Source: an uncultured Rubrobacteraceae bacterium (lineage in GTDB: Bacteria > Actinomycetota > Rubrobacteria > Rubrobacterales > Rubrobacteraceae). From it: DNA of 64,000 nucleotides. Numbering within the stretch: the first letter of the stretch is position 1; the number at the start of each line of letters is the position of its first letter. A program made the position numbers and the translations under genes. A model generated the notes under the pieces. The model was given only the letters and a program-made list of their open reading frames with translations. It was not told where the DNA came from and made no database searches. The DNA is taken from NCBI GenBank assembly GCA_902806065.1, contig CADCVE010000065.1, positions 1 through 64,000 of the forward strand. Direction: 5' to 3'. Of the stretch, positions 28,214 through 36,306 are shown one piece after another.

Positions 28214-29518
28214 ATGGAAACTCGCAGTGCGGTATCTAAGGACGGTCTTGTAGGACAACTAGAGGAAGCAAGGGAGAGGACACGGTTACTGCTAGAGCCG
28301 GTCTCGGAGGAAGACCTGGCCGTACAGCACGACCCCGTAATGAGCCCCCTGATCTGGGACTACGGCCACATCGGCAACTACGAGGAACTCTGGCTCCTCC
28401 AGAAAGCACACGGCAAGGTCCTCTCCAGGCGAGAGCTCTACGACATGTACGATGCCTCTCTGCACCCACGCGAGGAGCGTCCTTCCTTGAACCTGCTCGG
28501 CCGCGAGGACGCCGACCTCTACCTCAACGCCGTCCGCAAAGCGGTCCTCGAAACCCTCCAGGACGCGGACCTCAACGCGGACGACCCGCTCCTGAAAGAC
28601 GGCTTTGTATACAACATGATCCTCCAACACGAAGCTCAGCACAACGAGACCATGCTCCAAACCCTCCAACTCAAAAGAAGCCAAGGCTACAGCCCAGAAG
28701 CCAGGATACAGCTTCCGAAAGCTGCAACAACCGGGGACGAGATGATTCCCGTACCGGGCGGCGAGTTCATCATGGGCACCGACGACCACACCGTGGCCCT
28801 GGATAACGAACGCAATACCCACGTCCTACACCTCCCCGGCTTCCTCATAGACGTGACCCCCGTCACCAACGAGGCCTACGCGCGGTTCGTCGAGGACGGC
28901 GGCTACGAGAGACAGAACCTCTGGGACCCGGATGGATGGAGGTACATCAAGCAAGAGTACATAACCGGGCCGAAGCACTGGTACCAGCCCGAACCGCACA
29001 GTTGGTGGACGGAGCGCTTCGGCTTCGATGAGCCCCTGAACCCCGCGGCGCCGGTGGTACACGTCTCGTGGTACGAGGCGGACGCCTTCGCCCGGTGGAA
29101 CGGCAAACGCCTCCCAACGGAGGCTGAGTGGGAGAAAGCGGCCTCCTGGGACCCTGAAGCGGGTGTCAAGAGGCTTTATCCGTGGGGCGACGACGCGCCC
29201 ACCCCCGCGCACGCCAACCTCGACCAACTGGCGTTCTCGGTAGCGGAGGCCGGAGCGTATCTAAAAGGGGCGAGCGCGTATGGCGTCCTCGGCATGATCG
29301 GGGACGTCTGGGAATGGACCGCGAGCGACTTCCACGCCTATCCCGGCTTCGAGGCCTTCCCGTACAGGGAATACTCGGAGGTCTTCTTCGGCCCCGGCTA
29401 CAAGGTCCTACGCGGCGGCTCCTGGGCCACCCGCCCCAGTGCCATTCGCAACACCTTCCGCAACTGGGACTATCCGATAAGGCGGCAACTCTTCTGCGGG
29501 TTCCGCTGTGCGAAATAG
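28214..29518 (+). CDS. egtB: Ergothioneine biosynthesis sulfoxide synthase EgtB
   Basis: The 434-residue protein combines an N-terminal DinB-like domain with a C-terminal formylglycine-enzyme-type domain (from VPGGEFIMGTDD). The iron ligands are visible as His52 (YGHIGNYEE) and His139/His143 (QHEAQHNETM), the same spacing as in studied EgtB. The C-terminal half has FLIDVTPVTNEAYARF, RLPTEAEWEKAA, GDVWEWTASDF and VLRGGSWATRPSAIRNTFRNW. EgtB joins gamma-glutamylcysteine (or cysteine) to hercynine with O2. The product is then trimmed by EgtC, encoded next. The hercynine-forming EgtD and the lyase EgtE are not in this window. Confidence 0.93.
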   Translation: METRSAVSKDGLVGQLEEARERTRLLLEPVSEEDLAVQHDPVMSPLIWDYGHIGNYEELWLLQKAHGKVLSRRELYDMYDASLHPREERPSLNLLGREDADLYLNAVRKAVLETLQDADLNADDPLLKDGFVYNMILQHEAQHNETMLQTLQLKRSQGYSPEARIQLPKAATTGDEMIPVPGGEFIMGTDDHTVALDNERNTHVLHLPGFLIDVTPVTNEAYARFVEDGGYERQNLWDPDGWRYIKQEYITGPKHWYQPEPHSWWTERFGFDEPLNPAAPVVHVSWYEADAFARWNGKRLPTEAEWEKAASWDPEAGVKRLYPWGDDAPTPAHANLDQLAFSVAEAGAYLKGASAYGVLGMIGDVWEWTASDFHAYPGFEAFPYREYSEVFFGPGYKVLRGGSWATRPSAIRNTFRNWDYPIRRQLFCGFRCAK

Positions 29519-29525
29519 CAAGATA

Positions 29526-29682
29526 TCGATCAGCCATCAGCCTGTCAGCAACAGCAAAGAAGTGGGTAACGCGAGACCAGACTGGCACCGATCCTGCTGC
29601 CGGAGCCGAGGTACCACGGAGAAAGGCCTCTACCGTATGGGTGAGCGTATCGCCAGCAAAAATCTGACGGCTGCCAGCTAAG
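29526..29682. repeat. MITE-like intergenic element with degenerate inverted ends (copy B)
   Basis: The spacer between egtB and egtC begins TCAGCCATCAGCCTGTCAGCAACAGC-like (split here as TCAGCCATCAGC, CTGTCAGCAACAGC) and ends CTGACGGCTGCCAGCT, roughly complementary ends. It resembles the element at 7386-7530 in end sequence, length (157 against 145 bp) and a GAGCGT tract before the right end. The element occupies practically the whole spacer, and egtC starts two bases after it. Confidence 0.4.
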
Positions 29683-29683
29683 A

Positions 29684-30496
29684 ATGTGCCGCATCGTCGC
29701 GTATCTCGGTGAAGAGCGAGTATCGCTCTCTTCGCTCGTCTTGAAGCCGGATCACTCCCTGCTCGTCCAGAGCTACGCGCCGAAGGAGATGATGAGCGGG
29801 GTAGTCAACGCCGACGGCTTCGGAACGGGCTGGTACGCCCCGGAGATAGACGGCGAGCCCGCGGTCTACCGGTCAAACGCCCCTATCTGGGCCGACCGTA
29901 GCTTCGCCAGTATAGCGCCCAAGGTTTCCTCCTCCACCATCCTCGCCGCCGTCCGCAGCGCGACGCCGGGCCTCCCCGCAGAGGAGAGCGGCGTCCCCCC
30001 ATTCGCCTCCGGCCCCTACCTCTTCGCCCACAACGGCGCCATAACGGACTTCCGCGCTACCGCAATGCGCCCTCTACGCGACTCCTTGAGCGACATCTCG
30101 TACTCCAGCCTCCTCGGCGTAACGGACTCCGAGACCATCTTCGCCCTCCTCCTGGACCGGCTGCGCGAAGCGAAGGCTCCCCCCGGAGACGCCGGCTCTT
30201 TGGCCGAAGCGACCGCCGAGACCGTTCAACTCGTCTCCAAGGTCTGTGCGAAGCTCGGGGTCTACGCCTCTCTCAACATCGGAGTAACGGACGGCGAGGC
30301 GATGGTCTTCACCCGTTACTCTACGGAAGGACCGGGCAACTCACTGTACTTCGCCGAAAGCACCGGGACTTCTTCGAACGCCGTAGTAGTCGCCTCCGAG
30401 CGCCTCGACGGGGACGCCGATTGGCGGCAGGTACCCGATAGGCATCTATTCGCGGCGAGTACCGGAGGAGTTACGGTGCGACCTCTGCGGTGGTAA
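29684..30496 (+). CDS. egtC: Ergothioneine biosynthesis amidohydrolase EgtC
   Basis: The 270-residue class II glutamine-amidotransferase-fold protein begins Met-Cys-Arg-Ile, so removal of Met exposes the catalytic Cys. Supporting motifs are MMSGVVNADGFGTGWY, ILAAVRSATPG and PYLFAHNGAITDF, as in EgtC. EgtC removes the gamma-glutamyl group from the EgtB product. It lies 165 bp after egtB, separated by a repeat-like element, and has no Shine-Dalgarno. Its presence implies that this organism uses gamma-glutamylcysteine as sulfur donor, as mycobacteria do. An active gamma-glutamyl ligase candidate is at 40481-41800. Confidence 0.9.
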   Translation: MCRIVAYLGEERVSLSSLVLKPDHSLLVQSYAPKEMMSGVVNADGFGTGWYAPEIDGEPAVYRSNAPIWADRSFASIAPKVSSSTILAAVRSATPGLPAEESGVPPFASGPYLFAHNGAITDFRATAMRPLRDSLSDISYSSLLGVTDSETIFALLLDRLREAKAPPGDAGSLAEATAETVQLVSKVCAKLGVYASLNIGVTDGEAMVFTRYSTEGPGNSLYFAESTGTSSNAVVVASERLDGDADWRQVPDRHLFAASTGGVTVRPLRW

Positions 30497-30730
30497 GCTC
30501 ATACGGGTTCTTGCCGGTTCCGCAAGAACTCTTCCTGAGGTTAGCGCACACACTCCCATACTACGCAAAAAGACGTGGGGAGGACGCAAGTATGGGCTTA
30601 TACTCAACGCTGCCGCAAGGTTGCCGAGAGATCGTTCTTAGGAGGAACCCAAGCTGCTCGTGTGGTACGCCCAGGCGTTCGAAAGGAAGGCGACATCGAC
30701 GGCCAGCGATCAACGCGGGGCCGGGAGTTG
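30497..30730. other. Spacer with two inverted repeats
   Basis: GTTCTTGC / GCAAGAAC form an 8-bp stem with a 7-base loop near 30511-30533, a possible end to the egt transcript. A second 8-bp pair, CCCATACT (30555-30562) and AGTATGGG (30589-30596), is followed at once by TATACT (30599-30604), a -10-like box for the DUF488 cassette. No coding frame is supported before 30731. Confidence 0.4.
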
Positions 30731-31324
30731 GTGAGCGAAAGCCGTGGCGCGTCCGAGCGGGGAACCGTCTTCACGATCGGGCATTCCAACCATTCAGCGG
30801 AGAAGTTCGTTGGCTTGTTGAAGCAGCACGGGATCGAGGTAGTGGCGGACGTCCGTTCGCAGCCGTACTCCAGGCACGCGCCGCACTTCAACGCCAAATA
30901 TATTGAAGCTATCCTGTTGAAAAACGGAATCGGGCGCCTGTTCCTTGGCTCCGAGCTAGGAGGAAGGCCTACAACAGAGGAGTTTTACGACGAAGATGGC
31001 CGGGTGGACTATGCGCGGATCGAGAGATCCCGGCCGTTCCTCGATGGTATCCAGCAGCTGGAGAGGGGCATCCAATACCGTAGGATCACCCTGCTCTGTA
31101 GTGAGGAGGATCCTGGCGGCTGCCATCGCAGGCTCCTCATCGGGCGGGTTCTGATCGAGCGGGGAATCTCCATCCGGCATATCCGGGGTGACGGCAGCGT
31201 CCAGACGGAGGGCGAAACAAGCGACGGCCAGCCGGTGCTATTTCCGGACTTGGAGGTGAGGGTACGGAAGTCTATACAATCGGTTTCACCAAGAAGACGG
31301 CGTCCGAGTTCTTCGGGACGTTGA
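30731..31324 (+). CDS. DUF488 family protein (first of two)
   Basis: The protein of about 197 residues carries the whole DUF488 pattern: FTIGHSNHSAEKFVGLL, VVADVRSQPYSRHAPHFN, and the conserved LLCSEEDPGGCHRRLLIG with two Cys, a Glu and a His-Arg pair. DUF488 proteins are widespread; no biochemical role is established, though the conserved Cys-Glu-Cys-His-Arg set suggests a catalytic or metal site. GTG 30731 follows GGGAG closely; the longer frame from 30575 has no family similarity before the GTG. It overlaps a second DUF488 gene by about 60 bases, with a dual-OB gene after that. Confidence 0.82.
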   Translation: MSESRGASERGTVFTIGHSNHSAEKFVGLLKQHGIEVVADVRSQPYSRHAPHFNAKYIEAILLKNGIGRLFLGSELGGRPTTEEFYDEDGRVDYARIERSRPFLDGIQQLERGIQYRRITLLCSEEDPGGCHRRLLIGRVLIERGISIRHIRGDGSVQTEGETSDGQPVLFPDLEVRVRKSIQSVSPRRRRPSSSGR

Positions 31325-31704
31325 GGGAGGCCGGGATAAAGCGGCTCATCGACGTGCGGCTGAACAACTCGTCCCAGTTGGCGGGGTTCACCAAACGCGA
31401 CGACCTCTCGTTCTTCCTCGAAGAGCTTTGTAGCGCGGAGTACCTCTACGAACCGTTGCTCGCCCCGACGCGCGAGATGCTCGACGCTTACAGAAAGGGA
31501 AGAGAGAGTTGGTCCGGGTACGAAAGGCGCTTTCTGGAGCTGATACGGGAGCGCCGGGTCGAAGAGGCGCTGGACAGGAGACTCTTCGAGGAGGTGCCGG
31601 CGGCGCTCCTGTGTAGCGAGGCCAGGCCCGAGCGTTGCCACCGGCGCCTCGTTCTGGAGTACCTGGATCGGGAATGGTGCGGCGTCCGGGCCGTTCACCT
31701 GTAG
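31264..31704 (+). CDS. DUF488 family protein (second of two), apparent ACG start
   Basis: The family N-terminus is clearly encoded from 31267 (EVYTIGFTKKTASEFFGTL, then REAGIKRLIDVRLN), but no ATG, GTG or TTG exists in frame until TTG 31321, which would remove the first strand and helix. The codon exactly where the initiator should be is ACG at 31264, behind a good Shine-Dalgarno (GGAGGTGA, 31252-31259). From there the protein has 146 residues and ends with the family motif LLCSEARPERCHRRLVLEYL. It overlaps the first DUF488 gene in another frame, indicating coupled translation. Either ACG is used, the start was lost by mutation, or the base is an error. Confidence 0.75.
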   Translation, partial: TEVYTIGFTKKTASEFFGTLREAGIKRLIDVRLNNSSQLAGFTKRDDLSFFLEELCSAEYLYEPLLAPTREMLDAYRKGRESWSGYERRFLELIRERRVEEALDRRLFEEVPAALLCSEARPERCHRRLVLEYLDREWCGVRAVHL

Positions 31705-31709
31705 AGATC

Positions 31710-32402
31710 GTGCAGATACTAGTAAACCATCTGACGCGGATGCAGCCCGGGTACGTATGTGTCGCGGGCGTGGACGTAAACACGCTGAGCCACGTCCGTC
31801 CGGTGCTCCCGCGCGGCAGGCTCACCACCGGCCTCCTCAAGTGCAACGGAGGACCGTTGGACATTGCCTCCGTGGTGGACCTTGGCCCGACCGTTTACGC
31901 TGGAAGCGCCCCGGAGATGGAGGATCATCGCTTCGACCCGGCGAAGGCGACGTGGTTGTTCGACGACGACCCGGAAGATTACTGGGAACTACTCAACCAG
32001 ATGGCCCGCGAGAGCCTGGCGGCGATCTTCGGACCCGTCCTCGAGCAGGAGGAAGGAAGCTGCACGGTCGATGTCGGGGAGGGGCACGCCTCGCTGGGCT
32101 GCCTGGCTCCACAGGAGCGGCCGTGGCTGTACGTAGACCATCGGGGCACCGTCAGGATAGTCCTCGAATGCACGACGCCCTCATCGGACCTCGCGGTGGC
32201 GGACCTGCGGCTATACGAGAGGGATCACAAAACGCCCCGCCGGGACCTCGTAGCGAGCGTACAAAGACGCATCGAATCCGGCGTCGAGGTGATCCTTAGC
32301 GTCGGGCTGACGCGGCCCTGGCGCAAGCGGGACGACATGGCCGAGAGACACTGGTTGCAGGTCAATAACATCCACCTCCAGGACGACCCGTTGTGGAGAT
32401 AG
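31710..32402 (+). CDS. Dual-OB-fold-type protein partnering DUF488
   Basis: The protein of about 230 residues has two beta-rich halves: ILVNHLTRMQPGYVCVAGVD to VDLGPTVYAGSAPEMEDHRF, and LGCLAPQERPWLYVDHRGTVRIVLE to LRLYERDHKTPRRDLV. The end, VEVILSVGLTRPWRKRD with RHWLQVNNIHLQDDP, is the part I associate with the dual-OB domain family that occurs beside DUF488 genes. OB folds commonly bind nucleic acids or nucleotides; function here is unknown. GTG 31710 lies 5 bp after the second DUF488 stop. ATG 31674, overlapping that gene, is the alternative start. The three genes look like one functional cassette. Confidence 0.65.
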   Translation: MQILVNHLTRMQPGYVCVAGVDVNTLSHVRPVLPRGRLTTGLLKCNGGPLDIASVVDLGPTVYAGSAPEMEDHRFDPAKATWLFDDDPEDYWELLNQMARESLAAIFGPVLEQEEGSCTVDVGEGHASLGCLAPQERPWLYVDHRGTVRIVLECTTPSSDLAVADLRLYERDHKTPRRDLVASVQRRIESGVEVILSVGLTRPWRKRDDMAERHWLQVNNIHLQDDPLWR

Positions 32403-32518
32403 AGGGCGGAAGGCGCAACCAGTACGGAACTCAACAGGGGCACTCAGGTGCCTCTGTTCGTATCACGCGCCCGGCCACTGCGAAGTACGGATGCCGTGTC
32501 GGGGTCAGCGGAATTTTC

Positions 32519-33349
32519 TCACGCTCCGAGTCTGTCCGGGAGTTGCCAGGCCAGCAGCACCCAGGCTATTACCAGTAGCAGGATCAGCCAATCGGAGATA
32601 GTGGCGTGTAGGCGGCGGAACTTGGTGCGGCGCCGTCCGCCGCGGTAGCTCCGCGTGTTCATCGCGGTGGTGAGGAGGTCGGCGCGGGTGAAGCCGCTGA
32701 TAAAGATCGGGACGAGAAGGCGTCCTATGCGCCTCGCCCGCGTGAGGGCGCCGCCTTCGTCGAAGGGTACTCCGCGGGCGGTCTGGGCGCGGGCGAGGCG
32801 CTCGACCTCGCCGACGAAGATGGGGACGAACTTTATCGCGATCACGAACACCAGCACTAGCTCGTTGACAGGTACCCGCAGCTTCTGTAGCGGCCTGAAG
32901 ATAAGCTCAAGGCCGTTGGTCAGATCCACGAGCGAGGTCGTCAGCATCAGCATGGTCGTCACGTAGTAGAGGAAGATAACGCGCAGGCCCAGGATACCCG
33001 CCGTATACAGCCCAACGGTTGAGACGGATAGAAAGCCCCAGCGCCACAGGTAGCTGGACTCCGGGGCCTCTCCAGGATAGAAGAGGACTTGAAAGAAGAG
33101 GATAAAGGCCAGAAAGCCCAGAAACAGTCGCGAGCCTCGTAGCACGTAGCTAAGAGGCACACGCGCGATCAAGTGGATTAGGACGAGCAGCGGAAATATA
33201 AGGGCGAATCCAACGAAGCTGTCTATCAAGAACGAGGCGACGGTCAACACGAACGTAATCGTCAGCTTGATCCTGGCATCCATGCGGTGGATCCAGGACC
33301 CGGTATCTATGAACTGCCCAAAGATGACGTTCCGCTGAAGCTCCAGCAC
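32519..33349 (-). CDS. ecfT: ECF transporter transmembrane (T) component
   Basis: The 276-residue protein has about five membrane helices and the CbiQ/EcfT pattern: a leading amphipathic FGQFIDTGSWIHRMDARIK, then LTITFVLTVASFL. The coupling-helix motif ARAQTARGVPFDEGG contains the conserved Ala-Arg-Gly and contacts the ATPases. In the ECF complex it transmits ATP hydrolysis to the substrate-binding S protein in the membrane. The GTG start at 33349 shares one base with the stop of the upstream ATPase gene, so translation is coupled. Confidence 0.88.
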   Translation of the reverse strand: MLELQRNVIFGQFIDTGSWIHRMDARIKLTITFVLTVASFLIDSFVGFALIFPLLVLIHLIARVPLSYVLRGSRLFLGFLAFILFFQVLFYPGEAPESSYLWRWGFLSVSTVGLYTAGILGLRVIFLYYVTTMLMLTTSLVDLTNGLELIFRPLQKLRVPVNELVLVFVIAIKFVPIFVGEVERLARAQTARGVPFDEGGALTRARRIGRLLVPIFISGFTRADLLTTAMNTRSYRGGRRRTKFRRLHATISDWLILLLVIAWVLLAWQLPDRLGA

Positions 33350-34236
33350 TACACGAGCCCCAACCGCTTCAGCACCTCGGCCTCCAACTCATCCTCCGTC
33401 AACACCGCAGTCGGCAGGTCCGAGAACAGCTTGCCAAGCTCGCGCGCGCAGAGGACCGGCTCGGGCAAGGTTATATCCAACTCCGCGAGACGACCGGGCT
33501 CGCGCAACACCTCGCGCACCGGACCATCCACGACGACCCTACCCGCGTCGAGGACGATGAACCGGTCGCACAGCAGGCTCGCGTCACTCAGAGACGCCGA
33601 GCATACTATGAGGGTCAGGTCGCGGTCTTTTTGCAGCCGGATCAGCAACTCCATCAACTCGCGCCTGCCCCGGGGGTCGAGCCCCGCCATCGGCTCATCG
33701 AGCACCAAAACCGGCGTGTGCATCGCCAGAACGCCCGCTATAGCAACCCTGCGCCGCTGCCCCCCGGAGAGCGCATGGATATACCGCAGCCGATACTCCG
33801 GGTACGGGAGCCCCAGCGCATCCAAGCTCTCTTCAACGCGCCGGCGTGTCTCCTCCGCGGAGAGCCCGGCGGCGGTCGGCCCAAAGGCCACGTCCGCTCC
33901 AACGACGTCCTCCACGAGCTGCGAATCGGGCTGCTGAAAGACGATACCGACCCGCCGGCGCAGGGCCCCGCGGTCGTAGCCCGGGGTGGCCACGTCTTCG
34001 CCATCGTGAAAGACTTGGCCGGCTTTCAGGCGCAGGAGGTGGGCGAAGGAGTCTACGACGGTCGATTTGCCGGATTGGGTGGGACCGACTATCCCGACGC
34101 GCTCGCCGCGCCGGATGCTGAACGAGACGTCACGTATAGCTTCGCTCGCCCGCGGGGTTCCTTCGAGGTAGGTGTAGCGGAAGTTCCTGAGTTCGATGAT
34201 AGGAGGAGCTGCCGCGTGGTCTATCTGATCCATCAA
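33349..34236 (-). CDS. ECF transporter ATPase (second ATP-binding subunit)
   Basis: The 295-residue ABC ATPase has Walker A GPTQSGKSTVVD, the Q-loop FQQPDSQLVEDVVGADVAFG typical of ECF ATPases, the signature ALSGGQRRRVAIAGVL and Walker B VLVLDEPMAGLDPRGR. The FGPTAAGLSAEETRRRV helix after the Q-loop is also characteristic. It pairs with the ATPase encoded just upstream to form the nucleotide-binding dimer. Its start overlaps the preceding stop by four bases. Confidence 0.9.
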   Translation of the reverse strand: MMDQIDHAAAPPIIELRNFRYTYLEGTPRASEAIRDVSFSIRRGERVGIVGPTQSGKSTVVDSFAHLLRLKAGQVFHDGEDVATPGYDRGALRRRVGIVFQQPDSQLVEDVVGADVAFGPTAAGLSAEETRRRVEESLDALGLPYPEYRLRYIHALSGGQRRRVAIAGVLAMHTPVLVLDEPMAGLDPRGRRELMELLIRLQKDRDLTLIVCSASLSDASLLCDRFIVLDAGRVVVDGPVREVLREPGRLAELDITLPEPVLCARELGKLFSDLPTAVLTEDELEAEVLKRLGLV

Positions 34237-35087
34237 GATGACTCGGCGGTAGCCGGGGAACCGAGCGCAGCGGAGAGCGCGGCCCGCAGGTCGACCTCGT
34301 TCAAAACGTCGCCTTCGAGCGGCACGCCGCGAGCGCGCAGCCGGTGGGCGAGGCTCGCGGCGAGTGGCACGTCCAGCCCGATGGAGCGCAGCTTCTCGAC
34401 GTGGCGGAAGACCTGCGCCGGCTCTCCGTCCAGGACTATGCGCCCCTCGTCCATGACCACGACCCGGTCGAAGAGGGTCGCCTCGGACATGGAGTGGGTG
34501 ACGTGGAGGACGCCCATCCCCTCGCGGCGGTTCAACTCCCTGACCGTGGAGATAAGACGCGTCGCGGCCGGGACCGGCAAGAGTGAGGTCGGCTCGTCCA
34601 GGATCAAGACCCGGGGCCGCATCGCTAACGCGCCAGCGATGGCTACTCGCTGCTTCTGCCCCGGCGAGAGGTCTTCGATCAAGCGCCCACCGATCGCGCT
34701 TAACCCCAACGCCTCCAGAGACGTCTCGACCCTCTCCGAGATCTCCTCGCGTGGCAACCCCAGGTTCTCCGGACCAAAGGCCACGTCATCGGCGACCCGG
34801 TTCATCACGAGCTGATCGTCCGGGTCCTGAAAGACCACCGACACCCGGCGGCGCACCTCCCACTGACCCTCCTCCCGAACAGGAACGCCATCAATGTGGA
34901 TCACACCCTCCGTCGGGTACAGCACAGCGGTCAGGAGCTTGACGAGCGTACTCTTCCCCGAGCCATTGTGACCGATGACCGCGACGAACTGGCCCGCCTC
35001 GATCCGCAAGTCAAGCCCACGCAGCGCGTGAACGGCATCAGCCTCGCCCGTCCGATAAGCGAACGAAACGCCCTCAAGCTCGATCAT
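34233..35087 (-). CDS. ECF transporter ATPase (first ATP-binding subunit)
   Basis: The 284-residue ABC ATPase has Walker A GHNGSGKSTLVKLLTA, the Q-loop VFQDPDDQLVMNRVADDVAFGPENLGL and Walker B VLILDEPTSLLPV. The signature loop reads DLSPGQKQRVAIAG, so the second Gly of the standard LSGGQ is Pro-Gly shifted (LSPGQ). After Walker B the usual GLD is replaced by SLL. With the second ATPase the dimer may therefore be asymmetric. It lies 52 bp downstream of the S-component gene and overlaps the next ATPase gene. Confidence 0.9.
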   Translation of the reverse strand: MIELEGVSFAYRTGEADAVHALRGLDLRIEAGQFVAVIGHNGSGKSTLVKLLTAVLYPTEGVIHIDGVPVREEGQWEVRRRVSVVFQDPDDQLVMNRVADDVAFGPENLGLPREEISERVETSLEALGLSAIGGRLIEDLSPGQKQRVAIAGALAMRPRVLILDEPTSLLPVPAATRLISTVRELNRREGMGVLHVTHSMSEATLFDRVVVMDEGRIVLDGEPAQVFRHVEKLRSIGLDVPLAASLAHRLRARGVPLEGDVLNEVDLRAALSAALGSPATAESS

Positions 35088-35138
35088 CGGACTCGCATAT
35101 ACACTCGCATGCGCGCTCGCGTACGCAGTGACCGCCGG

Positions 35139-35738
35139 CTAGTACCGCCGCTCTTCGTCGGACTTCACCTCCGGCGCGGTGGTGCGTCCGCTGCGATACA
35201 AGAGAACTCCCCTGACCACGACTACCGTGACCACGGCCGCGATGATCGCCTCGGCTATGGCTTGCGGCACTATCGGCACGAGGGCGGCCAGCGGCAGGTA
35301 GCCCAGGAGTACGGCCATCGTGAGCACCCCGACGGTGTTGGCCAGCGAGCCCAGGACACCCGCGGCGGCCGATGCCAGGTCTATGCTCCAGTTGCGCAGG
35401 CCTACAAACACGGCCCATGCTACGCCACCAATCACGAGCCGCGGCAGTATCGAGACCAGTGGGTCTCTGAAGAAAGGCACTTCGGCCTGAATGAAAGAGA
35501 AAATCCCAAAGATCCCGCCTACGATCGTGCCCACGATGGGGCCTTCCAACGCGCCACCGAGGATGGCGGGGACGTGCATTATGGTCGCATTGCCCGCGAG
35601 GTTCGGCACCGGGATAAAACCGAGACGAGTGTAGCCGAGGAAGATCGCGATCCCTCCCAGGATGCCAGCTATTACGATCTGCCGGACGTTGAAGCTGAAT
35701 ACCGAGCCACGCCCCTCACTACCCGAACCCGTCGTCAT
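35139..35738 (-). CDS. ECF transporter substrate-binding (S) component, substrate unknown
   Basis: The 199-residue protein has six hydrophobic helices and the pattern GYTRLGFIPVPNLAGNATIMHVPAIL-type loop (seen as LGFIPVPN, ATIMHVPAILGG) followed by GPIVGTIVGGIFGIFSF, which occurs in the ECF riboflavin/pantothenate/folate-like S-component group. It captures a vitamin or precursor in the membrane. ATG 35738 follows GGAGGG by seven bases; the longer frame from 35813 runs through the promoter and is rejected. It is the first gene of a four-gene operon that encodes a complete dedicated ECF transporter. No biosynthetic gene or riboswitch nearby reveals the substrate. Confidence 0.8.
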   Translation of the reverse strand: MTTGSGSEGRGSVFSFNVRQIVIAGILGGIAIFLGYTRLGFIPVPNLAGNATIMHVPAILGGALEGPIVGTIVGGIFGIFSFIQAEVPFFRDPLVSILPRLVIGGVAWAVFVGLRNWSIDLASAAAGVLGSLANTVGVLTMAVLLGYLPLAALVPIVPQAIAEAIIAAVVTVVVVRGVLLYRSGRTTAPEVKSDEERRY

Positions 35739-35794
35739 CACAGACCCTCCTAGTCTCTTCCGCTCTCTGGTTGACCTATATGCTCTACCCACAG

Positions 35795-35823
35795 AGTATC
35801 GACACTTGCACACGCGCTGTCAA
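35795..35823 (-). promoter_or_regulatory. Promoter of the ECF transporter operon
   Basis: On the minus strand TTGACA (35823-35818) and GATACT (35800-35795) are separated by exactly 17 bases. Transcription should begin near 35788, giving a leader of about 50 bases before the S-component ATG, with no room for a large riboswitch. Confidence 0.6.
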
Positions 35824-35862
35824 ACCCCTAAAACAGCGGCGTAAAGCACCAACCCTCGCCGT

Positions 35863-36018
35863 TCAGCCACCATCCACCAGCACAAAGGAACCCGTCACGT
35901 GGGAGCTTGTCCCGGAAGAGAGAAAGATACCCACCTCCACCATCTCTTGCGGCTGCGCCCAGCGCCCGAGGATACTCTTGCCGGCGTAGACCTCGTACCG
36001 TTCAGGTTGCTCTTTGAT
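35863..36018 (-). pseudogene. C-terminal fragment of a short-chain dehydrogenase/reductase
   Basis: On the minus strand the sequence reads IKEQPERYEVYAGK, SILGRWAQPQEMVEVGIFL and then SSHVTGSFVLVDGG before a TGA at 35865-35863. This is the standard ending of SDR enzymes (GRWGxPEE ... ASYVTGxxxxVDGG). Only the last 50 residues exist; the Rossmann and catalytic parts are missing. It abuts the acetyltransferase remnant directly at 36018-36020. Confidence 0.75.
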
Positions 36019-36019
36019 C

Positions 36020-36303
36020 TGTCAGCGCCGAGCCGACGCCCTGCCCTTGACGTTCGGGAAAAACAGCCACCAGCGCCAGCGCCAGGGCTTCTACGCTACC
36101 GCGCCTTCTCGATGCAGGGGGCGCTGAACAAGACGTGGCCTGGATTTGCCTTCACTCTTGGCCATCAGGGATAGGCGGACACACGCTCCTCTACCCAGGT
36201 CATCGGCCAACCTTGCCTCGTTTCCCCGGCCAAACGCCAGGCGGTTCACCTCTCTGGTAGCAGAAACGTCTCCTGCCCCCTCTACCTGGATCTCCCAGCT
36301 CAT
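36020..36303 (-). pseudogene. GNAT acetyltransferase remnant with frameshifts
   Basis: The minus strand starts with ATG 36303, three bases after the aldehyde dehydrogenase stop. It reads GDVSATREVNRLAFGRGNEA in the first frame to about 36148, GHVLFSAPCIEKAR in a second frame (36140-36101), and VEALALALVAVFPERQG with QGVGSALT in a third (36100-36020). Together these give the start, the middle strand and the acetyl-CoA-binding loop of a GNAT N-acetyltransferase. At least two frameshifts and loss of the C-terminus make it nonfunctional. Confidence 0.75.
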
Positions 36304-36306
36304 CGC

